DNA of 18,605 bases from Candidatus Gastranaerophilales bacterium (GTDB lineage Bacteria; Cyanobacteriota; Vampirovibrionia; Gastranaerophilales; JAQUYY01). The DNA lies in the NCBI GenBank assembly GCA_028691575.1, contig JAQUYY010000006.1:1-18605 (forward strand), in the 5' to 3' direction. Numbering within the stretch: position 1 is the stretch's first letter; the number at the start of each line of letters is the position of its first letter. Made by a program: the position numbers and the translations under genes. The notes under the pieces were generated by a model, which saw nothing but the letters and a program-made list of their open reading frames with translations, did no database searches and was not told where the DNA came from. Shown one piece after another: positions 1 to 6,571 of this stretch.

Positions 1-139
1 AAACAGTTTATCGAGCAAAGCCGAAGCATACCGACTTAGCGGAGCAGTTGAGCAAAAAGATAATCTGCCGGAGCGCCAGCGAAGGCTGTTTATCTGCGAA
101 ACTGCGCAGCGTATTAAAAGCGGATTGGAGCTGGAAAAG

Positions 140-184
140 AAAAATCACTTCTGAAAAATAGGATTGTTTTCAGATGTGATTTTT
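140..184. terminator. Bidirectional terminator-like hairpin
   Basis: Arms 140-157 and 167-184 pair over 17 of 18 positions around a 9-nt loop. Each strand ends its stem in a T-rich run (GTGATTTTT followed by more T-rich sequence on the minus strand). This fits a rho-independent terminator usable in both directions. No gene ends immediately beside it in the window, so it could serve genes beyond the left edge. Confidence 0.45.
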
Positions 185-199
185 AGTGTTGAAATCTGT

Positions 200-219
200 T
201 TTTTTGCGTATGCAAAAAA
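200..219. repeat. Short hairpin TTTTTTGC/GCAAAAAA
   Basis: An 8-bp perfect stem (200-207 with 212-219) closes a GTAT loop. It lies 16 nt after the terminator-like hairpin and belongs to the hairpin cluster of the left region. Confidence 0.4.
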
Positions 220-310
220 TGTGACAGCAAGGAAGCTGGCGCAAAGATTGCAACACGGCTTTTCCTGCGGAACGGAGCGTTTAAAAATAATGGAGCGAAG
301 CGACTTCCAC

Positions 311-331
311 TTGCTGACCGCAGGTCAGCAA
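311..331. repeat. Hairpin with 9-bp stem and GCA loop
   Basis: TTGCTGACC (311-319) pairs perfectly with GGTCAGCAA (323-331) around a 3-nt loop. It abuts the left arm of the longer inverted repeat that starts at 331. Confidence 0.5.
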
Positions 332-476
332 CTCCCTCCCTCCCTGAAGGGAAGAAAAAAAGCCAGTATGTCCTGAGCGCAGCGAAGGCCAGCCGGAACG
401 CTCCAAGCCAGGCGACACGACACGGAAACTTTAAAATTTTTCAGAGTGTCAGTCTGGATGGAGCGTGGAGGCTGAG

Positions 477-496
477 CGGATATGTGAGCATATCCG
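477..496. repeat. Perfect 8-bp hairpin, TGAG loop
   Basis: CGGATATG (477-484) and CATATCCG (489-496) form a perfect stem around a tetraloop, inside the element bounded by the 331/627 inverted repeat. Confidence 0.5.
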
Positions 497-503
497 ACCT
501 CTG

Positions 504-587
504 CTGCCGTCCGTGTGATGAGCCGTGCTATGCGCAGATATCACAGTGATATCTGACGTAGCCGGCTCATCACGCAAAAGACGGCAG
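504..587. repeat. Large nested hairpin
   Basis: Three nested stems share one centre: CTGCCGT (504-510) with ACGGCAG (581-587); GTGATGAGCC (515-524) with GGCTCATCAC (564-573); and CAGATATCAC with GTGATATCTG around a single central A (about 535-555). Together they would form a cruciform or RNA stem of roughly 84 nt. It ends just before the right arm of the 331/627 inverted repeat. Confidence 0.6.
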
Positions 588-649
588 GTACTGGCTTTAT
601 TTTTTGGATTGAAGGGAGGGAGGGAGTTCTCCTTGCTTTGCTTAGCGTA

Positions 650-695
650 GCCGAAAAATCAGAGGTCGGAAGAATGACGGCTCTGATTTTTCGGC
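650..695. repeat. Perfect 15-bp inverted repeat
   Basis: GCCGAAAAATCAGAG (650-664) is repeated exactly in reverse complement at 681-695, with a 16-nt loop. T-rich sequence closes the right arm internally, but no T-tract follows the stem, so it is not an obvious terminator. Confidence 0.6.
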
Positions 696-738
696 GGAGC
701 GGACATTGTTGTTTTGCTTGCTTGCTCGGCAAAGCGGA

Positions 739-787
739 GGCATAAAGGCCGAAGTCCGAAGAATTGAGGGATGAAGGTCTTTATGCC
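739..787. repeat. Inverted repeat GGCATAAAG/CTTTATGCC
   Basis: Arms 739-750 and 776-787 pair over 11 of 12 positions around a 25-nt loop. It is the last hairpin of the G+C-richer left region before composition drops at about 810. Confidence 0.45.
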
Positions 788-820
788 GAAGCGGCGTGGT
801 GGCGTGTTGAAAATAATTAC

Positions 821-849
821 TTGACTTACACAATAAAATATTTTATTAT
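821..849 (+). promoter_or_regulatory. Sigma70-like promoter of the DUF6788-like/nucleotidyltransferase pair
   Basis: TTGACT (821-826) and TATTAT (844-849) are separated by 17 nt, a standard spacing for -35 and -10 boxes. The start codon follows at 886 with a good ribosome site, TAAGGAG, about 9 nt upstream of it. Confidence 0.55.
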
Positions 850-862
850 TTTTGTAGGTCAA
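821..862. promoter_or_regulatory. Dyad overlapping the promoter, possible operator
   Basis: TTGACTTAC (821-829) and GTAGGTCAA (854-862) are inverted copies with one mismatch. A perfect palindrome AATAAAATATTTTATT (832-847) lies between them. The dyad covers both promoter boxes, where an autoregulating repressor would bind. This is inferred; the small first protein of the operon is a candidate binder. Confidence 0.35.
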
Positions 863-885
863 AAGTAAGTTAAGGAGTTTTAATC

Positions 886-1212
886 ATGGGCGATATAATA
901 ATTGATGTTTTAAAAGAAGAATTATATAACGCAAAAGAGCGAAAAAATTTATATAAAAAAAAAGCAAATAGTCGATTTGCTAAAGCTCATATCAGAAAAA
1001 AAAAAGTAGGAAAAAGTGTTTATTATTATTTACAATGGCGGGAAGATAATAAAGTCAAATCTGAATATTTAGGGAAACTTTCTCCTGAAGAAGTAAAAAA
1101 ATATCAAGTGTTTATTGATGACGCAAAAAATGAAAAAAATATTATGATAAAACTTGACCGAAGAATTAAGTTTATCGAACGGAGTTTAAAGTATGAATCC
1201 ATTGTTAAATAA
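886..1212 (+). CDS. Small DUF6788-like basic protein
   Basis: A 108-residue, lysine-rich protein. The segment around residues 30-85 (a basic helix, then VYYYLQWRED, then a Gly-Lys-Leu-Ser turn and a long helix) resembles DUF6788-type proteins, which usually read YYYL followed by a helical tail. The cysteines often found in that family are absent. The start is supported by TAAGGAG about 9 nt upstream. Its stop overlaps the start of the next gene by 20 nt, so the two are translated as a unit. Family knowledge gives no defined activity. Given its size, charge and partner, an antitoxin or DNA-binding role is possible but unproven. Composition is far more AT-rich than the sequence upstream of it. 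Confidence 0.7.
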   Translation: MGDIIIDVLKEELYNAKERKNLYKKKANSRFAKAHIRKKKVGKSVYYYLQWREDNKVKSEYLGKLSPEEVKKYQVFIDDAKNEKNIMIKLDRRIKFIERSLKYESIVK

Positions 1213-1882
1213 TTTTTTTGATATTATCAAAGCAATAAATGAAACACAAGCTACTGATAAATTTGTTATAATAGGAAGTTGGGCTTATTGGGTTTATAAT
1301 AATTATTTATTCAAAAACAAAATAGCGGCAGAAAGTCTGCACACAACGGACATTGATATTTTTATTTCCAGAAATACTCGTTTCCCAAATAAAATCGAAA
1401 TTATTCCTTTGTTAGAAAATCATGGATTTAAATGGTTCCGTTCGTTAACCAGTGAAATTGATAAATTTGAACGTGAAGATTTTAAGATTGAATTTTTAAC
1501 AGAAATGAAAAGCAAAGGCGTTGAAAAGAATTTTCCTTTTCGCGCTATCGGGTTAAATGCAATTACAATTCGTTATCTGGAATTACTGAATGAAAATTAT
1601 ATAAAAATCAAGATTAATGATTTAGATATTACTTTACCTGATCCTATAAATTATGCTTTACATAAACTTCTTATTGCTCAACTCAGAAAAACAAATCCCA
1701 AAACAAACATAAACAAAAAAGAAAAAGACATTCGGCAAGGCTTGGATATTATGACTAAAGTTGAGATAAGCAAAGTCCAAGACCGGTATTCTAAACTTCC
1801 TAAAAAATGGAAGCAAAAAATACTTAAAAGTATTTCCGAATCTGAAAGACCAATTTTAATTTCATTGTTTGAAAACAAATAA
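1193..1882 (+). CDS. Pol-beta-type nucleotidyltransferase (AbiEii/NTP_transf_8-like)
   Basis: A 229-residue protein with the nucleotidyltransferase signature: a strand ending in Ile-Gly28-Ser29-Trp, then Thr-Asp53-Ile-Asp55 as the metal-binding D-x-D, and a third likely carboxylate, Glu100, in a KIEFL strand. The second half is mostly helical. Enzymes of this fold transfer a nucleotide from NTP to protein, tRNA or another substrate, and stand-alone members paired with a small upstream gene are often toxins of abortive-infection or type IV toxin-antitoxin-like pairs. The start has GGAG about 8 nt upstream and lies inside the end of the preceding gene. A conflict-system function is inferred from fold and gene pairing, not shown. 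A housekeeping nucleotidyltransferase is less likely given the context. Confidence 0.75.
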   Translation: MNPLLNNFFDIIKAINETQATDKFVIIGSWAYWVYNNYLFKNKIAAESLHTTDIDIFISRNTRFPNKIEIIPLLENHGFKWFRSLTSEIDKFEREDFKIEFLTEMKSKGVEKNFPFRAIGLNAITIRYLELLNENYIKIKINDLDITLPDPINYALHKLLIAQLRKTNPKTNINKKEKDIRQGLDIMTKVEISKVQDRYSKLPKKWKQKILKSISESERPILISLFENK

Positions 1883-2291
1883 CTTTCGGAAAATCGAAAA
1901 CATTTGCGATTTATCGAAAAACTGATTTCGTTTCTATGTTCCATTTATAGAACATCTGTTCCAAATATGGAACATAGTTTATAGTATATTTCCAAAATTC
2001 AAAGCTTTTTATTGGCATTCATCAGAATGGCTTAAAAAATGACGTTTTGGGCGGTTTTGAAAAAAATGTGCGTTTTTCTTGCCGTTTAATTGCTGTGGTT
2101 GGCGTTAGATTTCAGTTGGTGGAACTGGTTGGAATATGTGTTTGTTTTGGTATATGCTGAAAGGCAAAGAATAAGGTTTAAGTCAAAAATTCGGCATTGA
2201 ATGGCAAAAATTGAACTTGAAATAAAGTCGGATAAAAAAAGAACGGCTATATATTTTTTGTTTTAAAGTTTTAAATTTTAGGGTGTTAAAT
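1883..2291. other. Non-coding gap between convergent genes
   Basis: About 410 bp with no supported gene. The left part has repeated TCGAAAA words and a hairpin at 1934-1977. The rest is AT-rich with G/T-rich patches (about 2040-2150) and a weak 5-bp hairpin near 2113-2127. No tRNA, CRISPR or recognisable attachment site is visible. Confidence 0.6.
1934..1977. terminator. Hairpin of TGTTCCA repeats after the nucleotidyltransferase
   Basis: CTATGTTCCAT (1934-1944) pairs exactly with ATGGAACATAG (1967-1977). The loop holds a nested pair GAACA/TGTTC, so the motif TGTTCCA or its complement occurs repeatedly within 44 bp. It is about 50 nt past the stop codon. It could terminate the + strand transcript, but the following T-run is weak; a protein-binding repeat is the alternative. 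Confidence 0.4.
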
Positions 2292-4232
2292 TTAATATTG
2301 TTCAATAATATATTTTTCATTTATATAATAGTGCCACGCTAAACTGAAATAATCTGAAATAATAGTTTTTGTATTCAAATTTTTTGGAGACAATTGATAT
2401 TTTTTAATATAATCATTTTTTACTTTTTTAATTTTCTTACCTGGATATAAGACTGTTAAAGAGTCTAAAGTTATCATACCTAATAATTCACCATATTGGA
2501 CTAATGCAAATCCTTCGTTTTCTGGAATTTTAAAAATATTTCTACCAAAAAAAGTGGATGTATAATTGATTCCTAAAATATTTAAAATTGTTGGAGCAAT
2601 ATCAATTTGTCCAACAACTGTTTTAATTTTTTTAGGATAGTTTTTTAATATTTCCGGGCCATAAAATATTACTGGTATATGAAATTTATTAATCGGTATT
2701 ATATTTTTACCAAAAACACGAGTCCCATGATCCGCTACAATAACAAACAAAGTATTTTTAAAATAAGGGCGATTCTTAATTTTTTTTAAAAATTCACCTA
2801 TTGCATAATCTGTATATTTTATAGCATTCAGTCTATCTCGTTCAGGAATATCTTCAATAATTTTTTTAATTCTATTTTCAGGAAATGTAAAAGGCATATG
2901 ATTTGATGTAGTTAATAATAGAGAAAAAAACGGTTGGGTTTGTTGTGAAAATATTTCGTCAGCTTTATTAAATAAATCCTCATCACTTACACCCCATGTA
3001 GATTCAAATATCGGACTTATAAAATCTTTTTCTTCCACTATATTATTAACTCCGTTTGAATTAAAAAATCCTCTCATATTATCGAACATAGCCTGACCGC
3101 CATATATAAACCAATTTGTGTAACCTTTACTTTTTAAAACTCGACTTAAAGTAAAAAAATTATTCTGTGATTTTGAACGTTTAATAGTGCTTTCGCCAGG
3201 TATAGGAGGGAAAGAACTTATCACGCCTTCTATTCCCCTTGAAGTTCTTGTTCCATTAGAAAAAGCATTTTCACATATAATTCCCTGTTCTGCAATTTTA
3301 TCTATATTGGGCGTTAAATTATGATATTTTTTACTTAAATAACCGACATATTCAGCTCCAAGACTTTCTTCAAGTATAATCACAACATTATATTTTTTTT
3401 CTTCTGTTGAATTTGTAATTTTTCTTGTTATATTATTTGTATCAACAAATTCATTTTTATTATTATCTAATAATTTTTTTATAGTTTTTACAGCTTCAAT
3501 TTCATTTGTATAAATATATTTTTTTTCAAAATCAACCTCATTTTTTATTTTATCATAAACTGCATAAATAAAAGTAAAAAAACCATTATTACTAATTTCG
3601 TTTAAAAGTTGGGAGTTTGAAAAATAGGCTAAACTTATATTTATAGGGCGGTGGTCAAAACTACTTCTGCAGCCAATAAACATTAAAACCAAAATAATAA
3701 ACCATAAAGAACTTTTTTTTATAAAACCTATTTTAAAATATTCTGAAGGTTGTATAAATCTATTTAATAATTTACTAATAAAAAAAGTTAATATAACCGC
3801 AATTATAAAAATCCTTATTATTGGATAATATGCCCAAATATTTCCCAAAACTTCTTTAGGATAAATCAAATATTCAACTGATTTATGATTAAATCTTTGC
3901 CCGAATTCCTTAAAAAAATATATTTCTATAATGCTGAAAAAAACAAAAATAAATGTTAAAATAGAATTATAAATTATAACAATTTTTTTACATATTTTTT
4001 CGGAAATAATATGTTTATCTAATAAAGGAAATAATACAACAATAAGACCTAAAAAATATCCTATTACAACAATATCATATCTGATGCCGATTAAAAATCC
4101 TTTTAAAATTGTAGATAGTTTAATATTAAATAACTGATTATCGATTATCAGATAAATTCTTATTAAAAAAAAATAAAATATCCAAAATAAATAAATTTTA
4201 AATAAAAACTTTAAACTAAATTTTTCTTTCAT
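2292..4232 (-). CDS. LtaS/MdoB-like sulfatase-fold phosphotransferase, second copy
   Basis: A 646-residue membrane enzyme. Residues 10-190 hold about five hydrophobic segments, followed by a linker and a sulfatase/alkaline-phosphatase-fold domain from about 280. By comparison with lipoteichoic acid synthase, metal and catalytic residues are visible: Glu289 (L-E-E-S-L), the nucleophile Thr330 in GTRTSRG, and Asp501-His502 in VADHG. The family transfers phosphoglycerol or phosphoethanolamine from phospholipids to glycans or lipids outside the inner membrane. In a diderm the acceptor is more likely a periplasmic glucan, lipid A or another envelope glycan than teichoic acid. It is a paralogue of the gene at 6558-8480. 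It follows the Omp85-like gene after a 169-nt gap containing a terminator and a dyad, so it probably has its own promoter. Its ribosome site is weak (GGA). Confidence 0.85.
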   Translation of the reverse strand: MKEKFSLKFLFKIYLFWIFYFFLIRIYLIIDNQLFNIKLSTILKGFLIGIRYDIVVIGYFLGLIVVLFPLLDKHIISEKICKKIVIIYNSILTFIFVFFSIIEIYFFKEFGQRFNHKSVEYLIYPKEVLGNIWAYYPIIRIFIIAVILTFFISKLLNRFIQPSEYFKIGFIKKSSLWFIILVLMFIGCRSSFDHRPINISLAYFSNSQLLNEISNNGFFTFIYAVYDKIKNEVDFEKKYIYTNEIEAVKTIKKLLDNNKNEFVDTNNITRKITNSTEEKKYNVVIILEESLGAEYVGYLSKKYHNLTPNIDKIAEQGIICENAFSNGTRTSRGIEGVISSFPPIPGESTIKRSKSQNNFFTLSRVLKSKGYTNWFIYGGQAMFDNMRGFFNSNGVNNIVEEKDFISPIFESTWGVSDEDLFNKADEIFSQQTQPFFSLLLTTSNHMPFTFPENRIKKIIEDIPERDRLNAIKYTDYAIGEFLKKIKNRPYFKNTLFVIVADHGTRVFGKNIIPINKFHIPVIFYGPEILKNYPKKIKTVVGQIDIAPTILNILGINYTSTFFGRNIFKIPENEGFALVQYGELLGMITLDSLTVLYPGKKIKKVKNDYIKKYQLSPKNLNTKTIISDYFSLAWHYYINEKYIIEQY

Positions 4233-4308
4233 TTTATTAATCCATATTTATAATCAAAACATATATTTTTAATAGTGTAACAAATTATCATTAATCCTTT
4301 ATTAAAAT

Positions 4309-4330
4309 AACATTAGAATTTTCTAATGTT
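4309..4330. promoter_or_regulatory. Dyad upstream of the second LtaS-like gene, possible operator
   Basis: Arms AACATTAGAA and TTCTAATGTT are a perfect 10-bp inverted repeat around TT, centred about 87 bp upstream of the start codon at 4232. The same core occurs at 8549-8564 upstream of the other LtaS-like gene. A shared regulator is inferred. Confidence 0.5.
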
Positions 4331-4376
4331 TGAAAAAGAAATAAGGTTTGCTATTAAATAAAATAACAGCAAATCT
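4330..4376 (-). terminator. Terminator after the Omp85-like gene
   Basis: On the minus strand, AGATTTGCTGTTA (4376-4364) and TAATAGCAAACCT (4356-4344) form a stem with one mismatch and one G-U pair around a 7-nt loop, followed by a T-rich tail (4343-4330). It sits 25 nt past the Omp85-like stop codon and just upstream of the dyad of the next gene. Confidence 0.6.
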
Positions 4377-4401
4377 GAAATGGAGATAAAACAAATGAAT
4401 A

Positions 4402-5898
4402 TTAAAAATTAATACTATTACCAACTGTAAATAAAAAATCAGCTTTATCAGAAACAGCAAAATTAAAATGTATTACCTCGTGGTCAGATAATTTATATAA
4501 ATGCCATTGAAAATTGAAACCAATATCGAATTTAAAATCTGATAAATTCAAATTATCCTTTTTAGAATCAACAGAACCTATATCAAAAAATAGTCCTATC
4601 GCAGGTTTTATAAATTGAAACCATGGCTTTTCAAAAAAATATCTTAATTCAAAATTGTTTATAAATATTTTTTTTCCGGAAAAAGCGTCATCTGTATAAC
4701 CACGCAATCCTGTTTTAAAACCTAAATTCAACGAATTATAATCTTTATCATCATGTATTTGGCGATATCTACTTTGAAAAATAGATAAAAATCTTTTATT
4801 AAATTTATAGTAATTCTGGATCTGAAAATCATAAAAAAATTCTTTTGCAGTTTTATAATAATTATATTGAGCATTAAGATTTAAAAACATAAAATTATTG
4901 TTTTTCTTTTTTCCATAATCAAATTTAGCAGATATTCCATTTCCAGAAAGTTCATTTGTAGGTTTTGGTATAAACCAAATAACATCAATAAATGTTTCAT
5001 ATCCCAATTTAACATCTTCAATCAATCCGCTTTTACGCAAATACTTTTGTTTTATATATTTTAATTTTTCTTTTCCAATTCCTAATCGAATTAAGTAATG
5101 GTAAGTTGTAGTTGAATTTTTTTCTTTTATATAATCATATCCTGCCCGATAAAATAATTTATTATACGGCTTTCCAATAGCATATTTAAAGTCCAGTTTC
5201 AAATTACGTTCTTCTGCACTATGTTCATTATAATAATCTCTATTCATTTGAGCGTACCAGGAGAATTTGCTATTCTGTGAAATAAACGGCAATCCAATAT
5301 AAATTGATTCATTTTTTTGTTTTGTTTGATCAATCAGATGTAATTTAAGATTAAGTTCAGAATTTAAAAAATAAGGATCAAAATAATCTAATTGAAAAAA
5401 AGCGGTAGAATCTCCTGAACCCCACAATTTATTTTTTACCTTAATTGATTTTCCATAACCAAATAAATTATCTTCTTTAATACGAATTTGGGCAGAATTA
5501 TTTCCCCCTTGCGATTTAATTGAACCGCCAATAAGAGTGGTCCATTGATCACGAATTTTTATTTTAAGATTATATTTGTTGTCTTTAATCAATTCTTTAG
5601 TAATTTCTGCTTCGCCTATAAATTTTAAGCTCCTTAATTTTCTTTCACTTTCTTTAATTTTTTCATCATCTACACTCTCCCCTTTTTTAAAAAGTAATGT
5701 TTTTAAAATCACCGATTTTTTGGTATTAAAATGCAGTTTATTTCCCAACTTAGTTATTGATTTAAACTTTTTGACTTTTTCAGTATCAAATATTGGGTTA
5801 TGAATAATTTCAATATTTTCAACTATGATGTTATCCGCTTGAACAAAAATTGTATTTATCAATAAAAAATAAATAATAAGTTTATATATTTTTTTCAT
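4402..5898 (-). CDS. Omp85/BamA-TamA-like outer-membrane protein with one POTRA-like domain
   Basis: A 498-residue protein. Residues 1-21 are a signal peptide ending Val-Gln-Ala. Residues ~23-118 form a POTRA-like alpha/beta unit. From about 120 the chain alternates short amphipathic strands, beginning IRDQWTTLIGGS and NLFGYG, as in Omp85 barrels, and it ends in Phe, as outer-membrane barrels do. Family members insert or transport proteins or lipids at the outer membrane. BamA has five POTRAs and TamA three, so this is a short form, closer to accessory surface-antigen proteins. The start has AAGGAAAA about 8 nt upstream, inside the end of the PAP2 gene, whose stop is 1 nt away; the two are translationally coupled. 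A terminator follows. It probably helps place or move envelope components made by the neighbours. Confidence 0.85.
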   Translation of the reverse strand: MKKIYKLIIYFLLINTIFVQADNIIVENIEIIHNPIFDTEKVKKFKSITKLGNKLHFNTKKSVILKTLLFKKGESVDDEKIKESERKLRSLKFIGEAEITKELIKDNKYNLKIKIRDQWTTLIGGSIKSQGGNNSAQIRIKEDNLFGYGKSIKVKNKLWGSGDSTAFFQLDYFDPYFLNSELNLKLHLIDQTKQKNESIYIGLPFISQNSKFSWYAQMNRDYYNEHSAEERNLKLDFKYAIGKPYNKLFYRAGYDYIKEKNSTTTYHYLIRLGIGKEKLKYIKQKYLRKSGLIEDVKLGYETFIDVIWFIPKPTNELSGNGISAKFDYGKKKNNNFMFLNLNAQYNYYKTAKEFFYDFQIQNYYKFNKRFLSIFQSRYRQIHDDKDYNSLNLGFKTGLRGYTDDAFSGKKIFINNFELRYFFEKPWFQFIKPAIGLFFDIGSVDSKKDNLNLSDFKFDIGFNFQWHLYKLSDHEVIHFNFAVSDKADFLFTVGNSINF

Positions 5899-5899
5899 A

Positions 5900-6571
5900 T
5901 TAATTTTCCTTAAATATAATTTTTTTTAAAAAAAGGATTAGAAACCAGGCAATCCATAAGCTTATTATTGTATGTGATAAAAAATGCGCACCACGCATCA
6001 TTTGATATAATCCCATTGTCCAACCAGTAAAAAATCCAATCATAAAGCCCAATATTTTTCGCTTCATTATAAAAAAGAGGCACATTAACGAAAAACCCCC
6101 GGAAGCATGTCCGGCTGGAAAACCTTTACCTTTTATTTTTAAATTATGAGAACTTTTTTCTAACAATTTTATATACAGTTTATTCCCGTTATATATATTC
6201 AATTCATAAGGACAATAAACATTTGTAACCTGTTTTAATCCTGCAACTGTAAGGGGTATTAGAGATAATGAAAAAATAATAAATATATTTTTTTTCATGT
6301 CTTTTTTTGCCTTATAGTTTATTATTGTTAATACTATTTGAGTTATTCCAAAAATAATTAAAACTCCTTTTATTCCTTTATAAAAAATCAATTTTAATAT
6401 CTGATAACCGTTTAAATGTTCTCCTATAATCCAGGTGTTTGTTTTTCTATTAAAAAAAAAATTCTGAATAAATACATCCGTATTTGAAAATTCAAAAAAC
6501 ATCAGAATAAGGATTAAAATTATTAATAAATATTTTTTATTAAAAATAAATTTTATATTATTTGCTTTCAT
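5900..6571 (-). CDS. PAP2-family membrane lipid phosphatase
   Basis: About 223 residues, with several hydrophobic helices. Counting from an alternative upstream ATG at 6589 (229 residues), the PAP2 signature reads Lys119-Gln...Cys126-Pro127 (first block), Pro158-Ala-Gly-His161 (second block), and Arg199-Gly-Ala-His202 with His206 (third block). The Arg-Pro of the first block and the Arg spacing and Asp of the third differ from the textbook pattern, but the CP and GAHFLSH forms occur together in a recognised PAP2 subset. The family removes phosphate from lipid phosphates such as undecaprenyl-PP or lipid A. ATG 6571 is preferred because it reduces the overlap with the upstream transferase gene and has AGAG nearby; 6589 remains possible. 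Its partner enzymes suggest recycling or dephosphorylation of an envelope lipid. Confidence 0.8.
   Translation of the reverse strand: MKANNIKFIFNKKYLLIILILILMFFEFSNTDVFIQNFFFNRKTNTWIIGEHLNGYQILKLIFYKGIKGVLIIFGITQIVLTIINYKAKKDMKKNIFIIFSLSLIPLTVAGLKQVTNVYCPYELNIYNGNKLYIKLLEKSSHNLKIKGKGFPAGHASGGFSLMCLFFIMKRKILGFMIGFFTGWTMGLYQMMRGAHFLSHTIISLWIAWFLILFLKKIIFKEN

Larger units (their letters stand above)
331..627. repeat. Long-range inverted repeat flanking a structured segment
   Basis: The left arm (331-368) begins ACTCCCTCCCTCCCT and ends AAAGCCAGTA. The right arm (589-627) carries the reverse complement of both ends. The outer 15 bp and inner 10 bp match exactly, with a diverged middle. The ~220 bp between the arms contain two further hairpins. 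This is the layout of a small inverted-repeat element, though no target-site duplication is evident. Confidence 0.5.
1..885. other. Non-coding, hairpin-rich leading region
   Basis: No convincing gene is present. The short open frames here have no family resemblance, poor start contexts and composition dictated by repeats. The stretch is visibly richer in G+C than the genes to its right. It is full of words such as GCGAAGC, GGAGCG and GCCGAAG, and it holds at least seven hairpins or inverted repeats, listed separately. The last ~60 bases switch to AT-rich sequence and carry the promoter of the following gene pair. It could be a cluster of small palindromic or MITE-like elements or the remains of a mobile element; its nature is not known. 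Confidence 0.6.

Noticed and set aside
164..376. 70-codon + strand open frame in the left region
   Set aside because: It runs through hairpins, has no ribosome site or family resemblance, and ends in repeat sequence.
541..862. Three overlapping minus-strand open frames
   Set aside because: They are different frames of the same repeat-rich sequence, cross perfect hairpins, and have no recognisable product.
2050..2200. GTTAGAT at 2104-2110 as the end of an integron attC site after the nucleotidyltransferase
   Set aside because: No matching left-hand core ending in AAC lies within normal attC distance, the segment does not fold symmetrically, and no integron integrase is present.
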